Numbered from the stretch's first letter, positions 17,304-28,087 are shown. The stretch is DNA of 64,000 nt from Brevibacterium iodinum ATCC 49514 (GCF_900169265.1 NZ_FXYX01000009.1:1-64000), one strand, 5' to 3'. Notes: a model not told the origin generated them from the letters alone. Translations and numbers: made by a program.

Positions 17304-18574
17304 CGTGCACCCCCTGCCGTCGGACCACCTGCAGCGCTGGCGGCGAATGCCTCTTCGATGCGGAGTTCGCGGGCCAGCACCTTGGCCAGAGCCATGACCC
17401 CGGCGCGCTGGTCATCGGCTTCGCAGGCTTCTTCCGGAGCGTGCGAGACGCCGGTGGGGTTGCGCACGTAAAGCATCGCTGAGGGCACATGCGGGGCAAG
17501 GATTCCCGCATCGTGTCCGGCGCCCGAGGGCAGCAGCGGAGCATCCGGCAGCACCGAGGTCAGCCGTGAGTTGAGTTCAGCGGTGAACAGGGTCGTCGGC
17601 GAATAGGACTCTTGGGAGATGGTCACCTCGACCCCGGAGTCGGCGCTGTGCACTTCGGCGCGTTGGCTGATCGCCTCGAGCACCTGTTGGACGACGGCAT
17701 CGTCGGGGTGGCGAATGTCGAGCCAGAAGCTCATGGCCGAGGCGATGACATTCGTTCCGCCCGGGTGGATGAGGGTGCGACCCACGGTCGCCACGGCACC
17801 CGCGTCAGTGGCGGCCGTTAGGGTCGGAATATCACCGATCACACGGGATGCGGCGACAACGGGGTCGGCGCGATGGCTCATCGGCGTCGTCCCCGCATGG
17901 TTGCCCTGGCCCGAGAACGCGAAGTGCCAGCGGCCGTGACCGATGATCGACGACCCGATGGCAACGGCCTGGTCAGTGTTGATCAGACCGATGCCCTGTT
18001 CGACATGGAGTTCGATGAAGGAACCGATTCCGGCCAGCCGAGACTGGTCACGCCCGATCCGTTCAGGGTCGAGGCCATAGCCACGGGCGACGTCGGCGAA
18101 GGTGTCGCCGGCAGCGTCCTTGAGCCCGAGCGCCCGGTCGACCTCGATGGCGCCGGTGAGCAGACGGGAGCCGAGGCAGGCGACGCCGAAGCGTGAGCCC
18201 TCTTCCTCGGGGAACACGGCCAGGGCCAGTGGCCGAGCGGCTTTCTCAAGAGCGCCCGATGCCTTGAGTTCATCGAAGGCCGCGAGCGCCGAGGCGACAC
18301 CGAGGGGTCCATCGAACTCACCACCGCCGGGGACGGAGTCAAGGTGGGAGCCGGTGACGACGGCATCGTCTCCGGGCGGAGTGGCCCACGCCCAGGTGAT
18401 GCCGTTGGCGTCGATCTCCGTGTCGAGGCCGCGGCGGGCCGCTTCGGCGAGGAACCAGTCACGCAGGTCCCGCTCGACGGCAGAGAATCCAGGCCGCTGG
18501 TAGCCGGGTCCGCGGGTATCGCGGCCGGTGCCCTCGATCTGGCGCAGCAGTGAGACGACACCGCTTGTGCTCAT
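17300..18574 (-). CDS. M20-family amidohydrolase (allantoate/carbamoylase type) in hut operon
   Basis: This 424-residue binuclear metal hydrolase resembles allantoate amidohydrolases and N-carbamoyl-L-amino-acid hydrolases. It has GSHLDSVPGGGEFDGPLG (His and Asp ligands), FPEEEGSRFG (Glu pair), ELHVEQG (ligand and dimer-lid region) and a late GHDAGIL...SMLYVRN-type segment. It lies 43 nt after hutH and overlaps hutF by 4 nt. No allantoin gene is near. Since HutF makes N-formylglutamate and no HutG is present, this enzyme is the best candidate for the deformylase. That is inference from context; a ureide role elsewhere remains possible. Confidence 0.85.
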   Translation of the reverse strand: MSTSGVVSLLRQIEGTGRDTRGPGYQRPGFSAVERDLRDWFLAEAARRGLDTEIDANGITWAWATPPGDDAVVTGSHLDSVPGGGEFDGPLGVASALAAFDELKASGALEKAARPLALAVFPEEEGSRFGVACLGSRLLTGAIEVDRALGLKDAAGDTFADVARGYGLDPERIGRDQSRLAGIGSFIELHVEQGIGLINTDQAVAIGSSIIGHGRWHFAFSGQGNHAGTTPMSHRADPVVAASRVIGDIPTLTAATDAGAVATVGRTLIHPGGTNVIASAMSFWLDIRHPDDAVVQQVLEAISQRAEVHSADSGVEVTISQESYSPTTLFTAELNSRLTSVLPDAPLLPSGAGHDAGILAPHVPSAMLYVRNPTGVSHAPEEACEADDQRAGVMALAKVLARELRIEEAFAASAAGGPTAGGAR

Positions 18575-18617
18575 GTCACTCCGTTCACTCTCAAGTGGGA
18601 CTGATCCCGAGCCGGAT

Positions 18618-20294
18618 TCAGTTCTGGCGGGTGGTGGCGGCCGCGGTGCCCGAGGCTTCAGCGGCGGCGTCGAGGTTGCCCAGTGCCGTGAACTCGGGAT
18701 CGTCGACGGCGGGTCCTCCGCCGACCGGCTGCCAGGTTCCGGCCGCCTCGGTGACGGTGTGGGTCAGCGGGGTGACCGACTCAGCGGCCGCGACGAGGGA
18801 TCCGTCCTTGACCTTCGCGATGGTCTCGGCGAGTTCGGGCGAGAGGAAGCGGTCGGGGCCGGGCCCGGGCACGGTCTCACGGATGGCCGCGATCACGGCG
18901 CCGGTCACCGGCGCCGGGGCCGCCTCGCGCATATCGCAGGCGCGAGAGGCGGCGTAGAACTCGATGCCGATGACCGAAGCGAGGTTGTCGACGACCTTCC
19001 GCAGTTTGCGTGCCGCTGACCAGCCCATGGACACGTGGTCTTCCTGCATGGCGGAGGACGGGATCGAATCCACCGAGGCGGGGCTGGCGTTGCGCTTGGC
19101 CTCGGAGACCATGGCCGCCTGCGTGTAGTGGGCGATCATCAGTCCCGAATCGACGCCGGCATCATCGGCGAGGAATGGGGTGAGATTCTGATTGCGGGCG
19201 ACATCCATCATCCGGTCGGTGCGGCGTTCGGACATCGAGGCGACGTCTGCGGCGACGATGGCGAGGAAGTCCAGGGCATGGGCCAGGGGCGCACCGTGGA
19301 AGTTGCCGTTCGAGGACACCATTCCGTTGGTGAGCACCACGGGGTTGTCGATGGCGGCACGCAGTTCGCGTTCGGCCACCTGGGTGGCGAAGGCGACGGC
19401 ATCGCGAGCGGCACCGTTGACCTGCGGGGCACAGCGCATCGAATACGCGTCCTGAACGAGGTGGGTGGAGTCACGGTGGCTGGCGGTGATGTCCGAGTCC
19501 TTGAGCGAGGCGAGCATGTTCGCGGCCGAGGCGGCCTGACCGTCATGCGGGCGCAGTGCGTAGTGGAGCTCGGGGGCGAATACGGCGTCGGTGCCGAAGA
19601 GTCCTTCGATGCTCATGGCCGCCGACACGTCGACGGCAGTGAGCAGGTTCTCCAAGTCGGTCAGGGCCATGATGAGCATGCCGAGCATGCCGTCGGTGCC
19701 GTTGACGAGAGCGAGGCCTTCCTTCTCGGCCAATGTCACCGGGGTAATTCCGGCGGCAGCGAGGATCTCGTCGGCCGGCCCGGCCACTCCGTCGGGTCCT
19801 TCGGCCACGCCTTCGCCCATGACTACGAGTGCGCATGCCGACAGTGGTGCGAGGTCACCGGAGCAGCCGAGCGAGCCGTACTCGTGGACGACCGGAGTGA
19901 TACCGGAGTTGAGCAGGTCGACGTAGGTCTGGAGGACTTCAGCGCGGACGCCGGCCCGACCGGTGGCCAGGGTGCGGGCGCGCAGCAGCATGAGGGCGCG
20001 CACGACCTCGCGTTCGACGGGTTCGCCGACGCCGGCGGCGTGGGAGCGGATGAGGGACTTCTGCAGCTGGGTGCGCTGTTCGGCGGGGATGTGGCGCTGC
20101 GCGAGCGCGCCGAATCCGGTCGAGACTCCGTAGACGGGCTTCTCCGCCTGAGCGAGGGCGTCAATGGCCTCGCGGTACTTGTTCACCCGGGCCAGGGTGG
20201 CTTCGGACAGGGAGACCTTCGCGTCGTTGCGGGCGACGTCGACCACCTCGGCGAAGGTCAGCGTATCGGGGTCGAGATCGATGAATGTGGTCAT
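18618..20294 (-). CDS. hutH: Histidine ammonia-lyase HutH
   Basis: This 558-residue enzyme removes ammonia from L-histidine to give trans-urocanate, in the cytoplasm. The active site is built from a self-formed MIO electrophile. Here the tripeptide is Cys-Ser-Gly at residues 144-146 (YGSLGCSGDLAPLS), where most family members have Ala-Ser-Gly. The catalytic Tyr is at 55 (PVYGVSTGFG), the same spacing as in Pseudomonas HAL. Later motifs NGTDGML, SNGNFHGAPLA and SSAMQEDHVSMG are all in place. It follows hutI by 115 bp and has AGAAAGG before its ATG. The C-terminal extension of about 50 residues is Ala-rich. Confidence 0.95.
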   Translation of the reverse strand: MTTFIDLDPDTLTFAEVVDVARNDAKVSLSEATLARVNKYREAIDALAQAEKPVYGVSTGFGALAQRHIPAEQRTQLQKSLIRSHAAGVGEPVEREVVRALMLLRARTLATGRAGVRAEVLQTYVDLLNSGITPVVHEYGSLGCSGDLAPLSACALVVMGEGVAEGPDGVAGPADEILAAAGITPVTLAEKEGLALVNGTDGMLGMLIMALTDLENLLTAVDVSAAMSIEGLFGTDAVFAPELHYALRPHDGQAASAANMLASLKDSDITASHRDSTHLVQDAYSMRCAPQVNGAARDAVAFATQVAERELRAAIDNPVVLTNGMVSSNGNFHGAPLAHALDFLAIVAADVASMSERRTDRMMDVARNQNLTPFLADDAGVDSGLMIAHYTQAAMVSEAKRNASPASVDSIPSSAMQEDHVSMGWSAARKLRKVVDNLASVIGIEFYAASRACDMREAAPAPVTGAVIAAIRETVPGPGPDRFLSPELAETIAKVKDGSLVAAAESVTPLTHTVTEAAGTWQPVGGGPAVDDPEFTALGNLDAAAEASGTAAATTRQN

Positions 20295-20409
20295 CGTGTG
20301 CCTTTCTGTAAGTGCGTCAGTGTGATGTCTGAGTCGTGGATGAAGTTCTCATACGCCGGCGCCGAGGTGGTTCCTCGCCGTCGACGCGCTGTGCTCGTGC
20401 GTAGGTGGT

Positions 20410-21681
20410 TCAGTCGCGGGGTCGATTGTCGACGATGAGCTCACCGCCGGAGTAGACGCGTTCGACCAGCTGCACACCGGGCCGGTAAGCCAGGTGGCGG
20501 TAGCTGGGTGCGTCGAGGATGGCCAGGTCGGCGCGGGCCCCCACTCCGAGGTGGCCGACATCGGTGCGCTGCAGGGCGTTGGCGCCGCCGGCTGTCGCTG
20601 CCCACACCGCCTGTTCGACGGTGAAGTGCATGTCCCGGACGCCGATGGCGATGACGAACGGCATGCTGTTGGAGAACCCTGACCCGGGATTGCAGTCGCT
20701 GGCGATCGCAAGCCGCACTCCCGCGTCGACGTAGCGGCGCGCATCCGGGTAGGGCTGGCGGGTGGAGAATTCGATGCTCGGCAGCAGGGTGACGACGGTG
20801 CCCGCCTCGGCGAGGACGGCGAGGTCCTCATCGGAGGCGAAGGTCGCATGGTCGACGGACACGCAGCCGAGTTCCGCGCCGAGCTTGAGCGCCCCGCCTT
20901 CGGTGAGCTGATTGGCGTGCAGCCGCGGTTTCATGCCAACGGCTCTGCCGGCTTCGATGATCCGCCGCGCCTGGTCCTCAGTGAAGGCACCGGTTTCGCA
21001 GAACACGTCGATCCACTTTGCCTTCCCGGCCGCGGCCGGGATGATCTCGTCGATGACGAGGTCGACGTAGCCTTCCGGGTTCTCTTTGAATTCAGGCGGG
21101 ACGACGTGCGCGGCGATGAGGGTCGATTCCTCGGTGTGCCGGTTGATGATGTCGAGTGCCTGGATCTCGTCGGGCACGGTCAGCCCGTAGCCGGATTTGA
21201 TCTCGAACGTCGTCGTTCCCTGCCGCTTGGCCTGATCGAGCAGGTGGACGAGGTTCGCCTCGAGTTCGGATTCCGTCGCTGCGCGGGTGGCGGCCACGGT
21301 AGTGGCGATGCCCCCGGCCGAGTACTTCTGCCCGGCCATCCGGGCCGCGAATTCCTCGGACCGATCACCGGCGAAGATGAGGTGGTTGTGGCTGTCGACG
21401 AAGCCGGGGATGACGGCTTTGCCGCCGAGGTCGATCGTTTCGAGTCCGCTGAGGTCATTCGCCGAGGTCACTTCCCCGTTGGCGATGTCATCGTCGTTCA
21501 GATTCGGTCCGGCACCCTCACCGAGGTAGTTCTGCACCGCCGTGTCCGCCTGTGCGGACGGCCCCGACCAGACGATCCGACCGTTGTCGATAAGCAGCGC
21601 GGCATCGGTGATGATGCCCAGCTCGCCGAGGGTGTCGAGGTCGTTGACGACGAGTTCGCTGATGCCGGTGATGAGCTGCAT
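20410..21681 (-). CDS. hutI: Imidazolonepropionase HutI
   Basis: This 423-residue zinc amidohydrolase opens the imidazolone ring of 4-imidazolone-5-propionate to give N-formimino-L-glutamate. The metal motif is DSHNH with His98 and His100. FEIKSGYGL, HVVPPEF, HANQLTEGG and SDCNPGSG follow in the family order. I use the ATG at 21681; the frame stays open for 91 more codons upstream but those run through the operator at 21767. It is the first gene of the hutI-hutH-M20-hutF-iclR unit. Confidence 0.94.
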   Translation of the reverse strand: MQLITGISELVVNDLDTLGELGIITDAALLIDNGRIVWSGPSAQADTAVQNYLGEGAGPNLNDDDIANGEVTSANDLSGLETIDLGGKAVIPGFVDSHNHLIFAGDRSEEFAARMAGQKYSAGGIATTVAATRAATESELEANLVHLLDQAKRQGTTTFEIKSGYGLTVPDEIQALDIINRHTEESTLIAAHVVPPEFKENPEGYVDLVIDEIIPAAAGKAKWIDVFCETGAFTEDQARRIIEAGRAVGMKPRLHANQLTEGGALKLGAELGCVSVDHATFASDEDLAVLAEAGTVVTLLPSIEFSTRQPYPDARRYVDAGVRLAIASDCNPGSGFSNSMPFVIAIGVRDMHFTVEQAVWAATAGGANALQRTDVGHLGVGARADLAILDAPSYRHLAYRPGVQLVERVYSGGELIVDNRPRD

Positions 21682-21766
21682 GGCGAGTCGGGCCTTTCCG
21701 ATCGAGAATGATTCCCTCTCAGTATGGACCGCTCGGTGGAGGGGCAGAACCTCTCCCGCAGATAAT

Positions 21767-21784
21767 TGTCCGATATTTCGGACA
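21767..21784. promoter_or_regulatory. hut operator upstream of hutI
   Basis: TGTCCGA and TCGGACA form a perfect inverted repeat around TATT. The site is 86 bp before the hutI ATG. Read toward hutI it continues GGACAATTATC, so the operator sits just upstream of a possible -10 box. The same 16-bp core occurs at 24031 and, with one change, at 29355. Confidence 0.8.
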
Positions 21785-21938
21785 GTGGGTGAGGGCAGCT
21801 GCCTGGCACGAAGAGGTTCAACGCCACCGCACGCGATCTGCCGTCCGGCGCAACAGACCAGCGGTGCACGCGATCTGCCGACAAGCAGAGCGGCGGCGCA
21901 CCTCGCGACTCGCGGTCGGCAACCGCCCGCGGCACACA

Positions 21939-21982
21939 AAAAGTCGAGCAGCACTGTTTCAAATCAGTGCTGCTCGACTTTT
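21939..21982. terminator. Terminator of hutU, 18-bp perfect stem
   Basis: AAAAGTCGAGCAGCACTG (21939-21956) pairs perfectly with CAGTGCTGCTCGACTTTT (21965-21982) around 8 nt. On the minus strand it ends CTTTTTGTG, as expected for a rho-independent terminator of the hutU transcript. It also separates hutU from the hutI promoter. The stretch 21785-21938 holds nothing I can name. Confidence 0.85.
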
Positions 21983-22023
21983 CTCGAGCTATTCGGCGCC
22001 CTTACTGCAGCGCGGATTCCACG

Positions 22024-22089
22024 TTTGGTACACCCTGTCCTGAAATGCCCACCGAGGAACGTGAGCAATTCAGAACAGCCCGTACCAAA
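22024..22089. repeat. Imperfect 21-bp inverted repeat between hutI and hutU
   Basis: TTTGGTAC...CTGTCCTGAA (22024-22044) and TTCAGAACAG...GTACCAAA (22069-22089) match at 17 of 21 positions across a 24-bp spacer. It lies between the hutU terminator and the hutU stop codon. It may be a second 3' stem-loop or the trace of a small element. Confidence 0.5.
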
Positions 22090-22154
22090 GTGCCCGCTTC
22101 AGCCGCGACCGCGCCCGTCGACGCAGCGCCCGTCGACGCGACGCCGCAGACTGC

Positions 22155-23876
<1,722 letters not shown>

Positions 23877-24030
23877 GGGATTCTCCTTGTCGCTGTGTCC
23901 GACAACGCGGATACTGGTCTGCGGGTTCGGCAGGAAACCGACTATCGGCCCGTCCTGCGCTGTCTGCTCTGACTACACATCCCATTCTGGCGGCTGGAGA
24001 GGATCGCGGAAGTGGTCCGGATCAAGTTCT

Positions 24031-24046
24031 GTCCGATATTTCGGAC
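24031..24046. promoter_or_regulatory. hut operator between hutU and the LysR gene
   Basis: GTCCGATATTTCGGAC, identical over 16 bp to the site before hutI. It is 155 bp before the hutU ATG and 132 bp before the divergent LysR ATG, so it could control either. An ATTG-N13-CAAT arrangement at 24102-24122, closer to the LysR gene, is a weak candidate for that protein's own site. Confidence 0.78.
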
Positions 24047-24177
24047 GCGCTCGAGTATGCGCCGCACACCCCATTGCCGACCGCTATAAAACAGCTCAGG
24101 CATTGATTACCCAGCATGCAATAATGATGGCCACCCGCATGTCCGACCGCTCGAACGCCTGACGAGGGAGATCGTCC

Positions 24178-25071
24178 ATGGAGCTGCAGCAGATCCGCGC
24201 CTTCGTCGCAGTCGCCGAGGAACTCCACTTCGGCCGCGCCGCCGAACGCCTCGGCATGGCCCAGCCCCCGCTGAGCCGCACCATCCGCTCTCTGGAGACC
24301 GACCTCGGCGCCTCCCTGTTCCAACGCACGACCCGCTCGGTCAGCCTCTCCCCCGCAGGCGAGGCCCTGCTCGAGCCGGCCAAACACATGCTCGCGACCC
24401 AGCAGGCCGCGATCGAATCCGTCCACCGCTCCTCCAGCGGTGAGGTCGGCCGGGTTCGCTTCGGGTATTCGCACCCGTCTTCCCGCGACCTGGCAGCCAC
24501 CCTCGTGGCCGCCTCACACGAACGCAGTCCGGGAATCACCTTCCACCTCGAGTCGACCGTCTATGCCGACGAGGGTCTCGAGAGGATCATGGACGGCACG
24601 CTCGATCTCGCCCTTGTCCGTTGGCGCCGGCGGCCCCCGCTCATCGCCGGACGCCCCGTCGCGATCGAGCGCCCCTGCGTCGCCATGCCGAGTTCGCACC
24701 GACTGGCGAAGCGAAAGAAGATCGGCGTCGCCGAGCTCGCCGATGAGCCCTTCGTCCTCCTGCCCGCGCGGCCGAATTCGAACCTACGCGAGACCGCCAT
24801 GCGCCTGTGCCTCGATGCCGGGTTCAGTCCGCGCACGGTCCAGGAAGCCCCCGACTCGCAGTCGATCTCCGCGCTCGTGGCCGCCGGGATGGGCGTGACG
24901 ATCACGTTCGACTCCGTCGCCGCCGGCTACGATTCGCGGGTCTCCGCGGTGCCGCTCGACCTGCCGAATGAGGCCACCCAGCTGCACCTCGCGTACCGCC
25001 TCGACCAGCAGGATGCAGCCCTGAATACGGTCCTCGATGTCGCCGAGACGGTCCTGCCGACCGTCCGCTGA
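24178..25071 (+). CDS. LysR-family transcriptional regulator
   Basis: This 297-residue protein has the LysR winged helix (residues 1-60: LQQIRAFVAVAEELHFGRA, AERLGMAQPPLSRTIRSLE) and the two-lobed substrate-binding domain. GRVRFGYSHPSSRDLA opens the second part. It resembles activators of aromatic or small-acid catabolism. It is divergent from hutU, but the shared hut palindrome is an IclR-like rather than LysR-like site, so I do not assign it as the hut regulator. It may control the thiolase-CoA transferase-dehydrogenase genes that follow. Confidence 0.85.
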   Translation: MELQQIRAFVAVAEELHFGRAAERLGMAQPPLSRTIRSLETDLGASLFQRTTRSVSLSPAGEALLEPAKHMLATQQAAIESVHRSSSGEVGRVRFGYSHPSSRDLAATLVAASHERSPGITFHLESTVYADEGLERIMDGTLDLALVRWRRRPPLIAGRPVAIERPCVAMPSSHRLAKRKKIGVAELADEPFVLLPARPNSNLRETAMRLCLDAGFSPRTVQEAPDSQSISALVAAGMGVTITFDSVAAGYDSRVSAVPLDLPNEATQLHLAYRLDQQDAALNTVLDVAETVLPTVR

Positions 25072-25252
25072 GCTCGGCCGGTCTCACCGCCGTTCGGAAA
25101 ACCTCCACGTCCGTCGCCGACGCGACCGACCCCACCTTTGTTCGCCGCCCACGCGCCCGCCGACCATCTGATGCGCGTCCGGATACCCATTCATTGAGAC
25201 GACCTCTTGTCTCGGGCGATCTATTCAGTTATGTTCATAAATCAGAATGTAT

Positions 25253-25279
25253 TGATATCAGCATCGGCAGTGATGCCGA
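25253..25279. promoter_or_regulatory. Palindromes in the thiolase promoter region
   Basis: TGATATCA (25253-25260) and TCGGCA-GTGA-TGCCGA (25264-25279) lie 60-90 bp before the thiolase start in an AT-rich stretch. They look like a regulator site. Which protein binds is unknown. Confidence 0.4.
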
Positions 25280-25339
25280 AGGGATCGATGCCCCACCGCC
25301 GCGGCAGGAGGGCTCGATCACAACCCAAAGGGAGACTCC

Positions 25340-26563
25340 GTGTCCGAAGACATCGTCATCTGCGAACCTCTCCGCTCCCCCGTGGGCGGATTCGGCGGAC
25401 AGTTCAAGGACGTTCCACATGAGGAACTCGGCCGGCAGGTGCTCACCGCGCTGCTCGAGAAGACCTCCCTGCCCGGTGACGTCATCGATGATGTCGTCCT
25501 CGGCAACTGCTATCCGCACATGGAGACTCCGGCGATCGGCCGCGTCGTCGCCCTCAATGCGGGACTGCCGATCACCGTTCCCGGCCGCCAGGTCGACCGT
25601 CGCTGCGGCTCCGGCCTGCAGGCGATCGCCGACGCCCACGCGATGATCTCAACCGGCTTCGCCGACCTCGTCGTTGCCGGCGGCGTCGAGTCGATGAGCC
25701 GCGCACCGTTCTTCAACGAGGACATCCGGTGGGGTGTCAAGGGCGGCAACATCGAGCTCAAGGACGGTCTCGTCCGCGGCCGCCTCACCGCAGGCGGCAA
25801 CGACTACCCGGTGCCCGGCGGAATGATCGAAACCGCGGAGAACCTGCGTCGGGAATACAAGATCTCACGCGAGGACCAGGACGCCTACGCGGTCGAATCG
25901 CATCGTCGGGCCGCCTCGGCGACGGAAGAAGGGAAGTTCGCCGACGAGATCGTGCCGATCACGCTGCCGGCCACCCGGAAGACCCCCGAACAGGTCATCA
26001 CGACCGACGAACACATCCGCCCCGGCTCGACGGTCGAGAAGCTCGCGAAGCTCAAGCCGATGCTCGGGAAGTCCGACGATGAGTCCACGGTGACCGCGGG
26101 CAATGCCTCGGGCCAGAACGATGGTGCCGCCCTGTGCATCGTCACCACCGCGGCCAAGGCCGCCGAGCTGGGTCTGCGGGTCTTCGCCCGCATGCGCAGC
26201 TGGGCGGTGGCCGGAGTGCCGCCGAAGACGATGGGCATCGGTCCGGTCCCCGCGACCGCGAAGGCACTGCAGCGTGCGGGTCTCGAACTCGGCGATATCG
26301 ACCTCATCGAACTCAACGAGGCATTCGCGGCGCAGGTGCTCGCCTGCACGACCGAATGGAAGCTGTCCGAATCCGACTTCGCCGAGCGTCTCAACGTCAA
26401 CGGCTCGGGCATCTCACTGGGCCACCCGGTCGGCGCGACCGGTGGCCGCATCCTCGCCACCCTGCTGCGCGAGATGGATCGCCGCGAATCGCGCTACGGC
26501 CTCGAGACCATGTGCATCGGCGGCGGTCAGGGAATGGCCGCCGTCTTCGAACGCGTCGCCTGA
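25340..26563 (+). CDS. Thiolase-family acetyl-CoA acyltransferase
   Basis: This 407-residue enzyme joins or cleaves acyl-CoA chains. The nucleophile is Cys89 in RRCGSGLQAI, matching the classical thiolase position. NEAFAAQ, LGHPVGATGGR (catalytic His) and CIGGGQG (second Cys) are all present. GTG at 25340 follows AAGGGAGA. With the CoA transferase and acyl-CoA dehydrogenase downstream it suggests degradation of a short acid through CoA esters, but a 25-bp stem-loop separates it from them. Biosynthetic and degradative thiolases cannot be told apart from sequence alone. Confidence 0.9.
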   Translation: MSEDIVICEPLRSPVGGFGGQFKDVPHEELGRQVLTALLEKTSLPGDVIDDVVLGNCYPHMETPAIGRVVALNAGLPITVPGRQVDRRCGSGLQAIADAHAMISTGFADLVVAGGVESMSRAPFFNEDIRWGVKGGNIELKDGLVRGRLTAGGNDYPVPGGMIETAENLRREYKISREDQDAYAVESHRRAASATEEGKFADEIVPITLPATRKTPEQVITTDEHIRPGSTVEKLAKLKPMLGKSDDESTVTAGNASGQNDGAALCIVTTAAKAAELGLRVFARMRSWAVAGVPPKTMGIGPVPATAKALQRAGLELGDIDLIELNEAFAAQVLACTTEWKLSESDFAERLNVNGSGISLGHPVGATGGRILATLLREMDRRESRYGLETMCIGGGQGMAAVFERVA

Positions 26564-26603
26564 GACTCACCCCTCCTGAGCCTGATCTTTTCAAGGCAGA
26601 ACT

Positions 26604-26664
26604 GAGTTCCGGACGTTCCGTGCGGGAACAGACACCCATTTCCCGCACGGAACGTCCGGAACTC
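26604..26664 (+). terminator. 25-bp perfect inverted repeat after the thiolase gene
   Basis: The arms 26604-26628 and 26640-26664 are exact reverse complements (each begins or ends with GAGTTCCGGACG or its complement) around an 11-nt loop. No T-tract follows. The position between co-directed genes suggests a terminator or mRNA processing element. Confidence 0.65.
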
Positions 26665-26797
26665 TCCTCGACTCCGGCGACCGAGACCGTCGCGACTCCA
26701 GCCCAGCCCAGACTGCGTACCCGTCCGTCCGACACCTCGGACGAATTCCGGGGAGACCCCGTTGTCTTCGCCCAGGTGAGCGCCGAGGATGAGGATC

Positions 26798-27994
26798 ATG
26801 AACGCAACGAAGCAGCTGCTGACCGGGGTTCGGGTCGCCGATTTCTCCCGAGTCCTCGCCGGTCCCTACGCCACGGCGATGCTCGCCGACCAGGGCGCCG
26901 AGGTCATCAAGATCGAGATGCCCGGCCACGGAGACGATTCCCGACATCTCGGACCCTTCACCGATTCCGGGTCGACGTACTTCACCGGACTCAACCGCGG
27001 CAAGCGCTCGATCGAGGCCGATCTCAAGGACCCGGAAGACCACGCTCACCTGCTCGACCTCATCACGACCTGCGATGTCGTCGTGGAGAACTTCCGTCCC
27101 GGAGTCGCCGCAAAGCTCGGCTTGTCCTATGAGGACCTCAGGGCCGTGAAGCCCGATATCGTCTACGCGTCGATCTCCGGCTTCGGGCAGGCCGGCAGCC
27201 AGGCGGGACGTCCCGCCTACGACACGGTCATCCAGGCCCTTAGCGGCCTCATGGCCTCGACCGGCTTCCCCGACGGCTCCCCCACCCGAGTCGGAGAATC
27301 GATCGCCGACGTCTCCGCCGGAGTCTTCGCCGCCTTCGGCATCTCGTCGGCGCTCTTCCACCGGAAGATGACCGGCGAAGGCGCCCATATCGACATCCCG
27401 ATGCTCGACGTCATGCTCGCCATGCAGCCGACGAACGCCTCCATCCACTCCGCCGGATCCGCTCCCACCCGGGTCGGCAACCGCCACCCGGTCTCGGCGC
27501 CCTTCGACACCTACCGCGCAGCCGATGGGCTGCTCGTGATCGCTGTGGCCAACGACCGACTCTTCGGCACGCTTGCCCGCACCCTCGGCAAACCGGAACT
27601 GGCCACCGATCCGCACTTCGCCACCGACGGGCAGCGGTCGGAGCACGCCGAAGCGCTGCGCGTCGAGATCGAAGAGTTCACCCGCAGGCGCACCGTGACC
27701 GAGCTGTGCGAGATCTTCGATGCCGCCGGGATCCCGAATTCCCCCGTCCTCGACTACGCCGAGGCGGTCGACGGACCGATCGGCGCCGACCGCGGGCTCA
27801 CCGCCGCCGACCCTCGCACCGGCCATGCCTACCTCGGCCATCCGCTCCTCGTCAACGGAGCGCGGCCCGCGTCCGTGCTTCCGGCGCCCCGCCTCGGCGA
27901 GCACAATGCAGACTTCGCCGAGGCGGGGCGGACGAAGCCGTCGGACCCAACGGATTCGACGGACTCGGCCGAACCGACCGAGTCGGCGAACTGA
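26798..27994 (+). CDS. CaiB/BaiF (family III) CoA transferase
   Basis: This 398-residue enzyme moves CoA between carboxylic acids. The N-terminal signature LTGVRVADFSRVLAGPYATAMLADQGAEVIKIE is that of the family; the run is visible as VRVADFSRVLAGPYA, then GAEVIKIE. ENFRPG and SGFGQ follow, and the active-site Asp is expected in ESIADVSAGV. The substrate is unknown. ATG at 26798 has GAGG upstream; ATG at 26789 is also possible. The last 20 residues are a Ser/Thr/Asp/Pro tail unlike family members. The acyl-CoA dehydrogenase follows after 93 bp. Confidence 0.88.
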   Translation: MNATKQLLTGVRVADFSRVLAGPYATAMLADQGAEVIKIEMPGHGDDSRHLGPFTDSGSTYFTGLNRGKRSIEADLKDPEDHAHLLDLITTCDVVVENFRPGVAAKLGLSYEDLRAVKPDIVYASISGFGQAGSQAGRPAYDTVIQALSGLMASTGFPDGSPTRVGESIADVSAGVFAAFGISSALFHRKMTGEGAHIDIPMLDVMLAMQPTNASIHSAGSAPTRVGNRHPVSAPFDTYRAADGLLVIAVANDRLFGTLARTLGKPELATDPHFATDGQRSEHAEALRVEIEEFTRRRTVTELCEIFDAAGIPNSPVLDYAEAVDGPIGADRGLTAADPRTGHAYLGHPLLVNGARPASVLPAPRLGEHNADFAEAGRTKPSDPTDSTDSAEPTESAN

Positions 27995-28087
27995 GCCGCG
28001 GGCCGAAGGATTCGGCTCCTCCCGCGGACGCCTCCCTCCACGCACATCCTCTTCACCTCACGATCACCCCACCTCCAAGGAGCACTC

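Noticed and set aside
16140..20438. Long plus-strand frames (443 and 467 codons) opposite hutF and hutH
   Set aside because: Antisense to genes with full motif sets; no ribosome sites, no family pattern.
24178..25071. LysR protein as the hut regulator
   Set aside because: The shared palindrome is an IclR-type short inverted repeat also present at sites not next to the LysR gene, and an IclR gene is inside the hut operon. Not excluded, but less likely.
26604..26664. Insertion-sequence ends
   Set aside because: The arms are only 11 nt apart with no transposase frame between; a stem-loop is the simpler reading.
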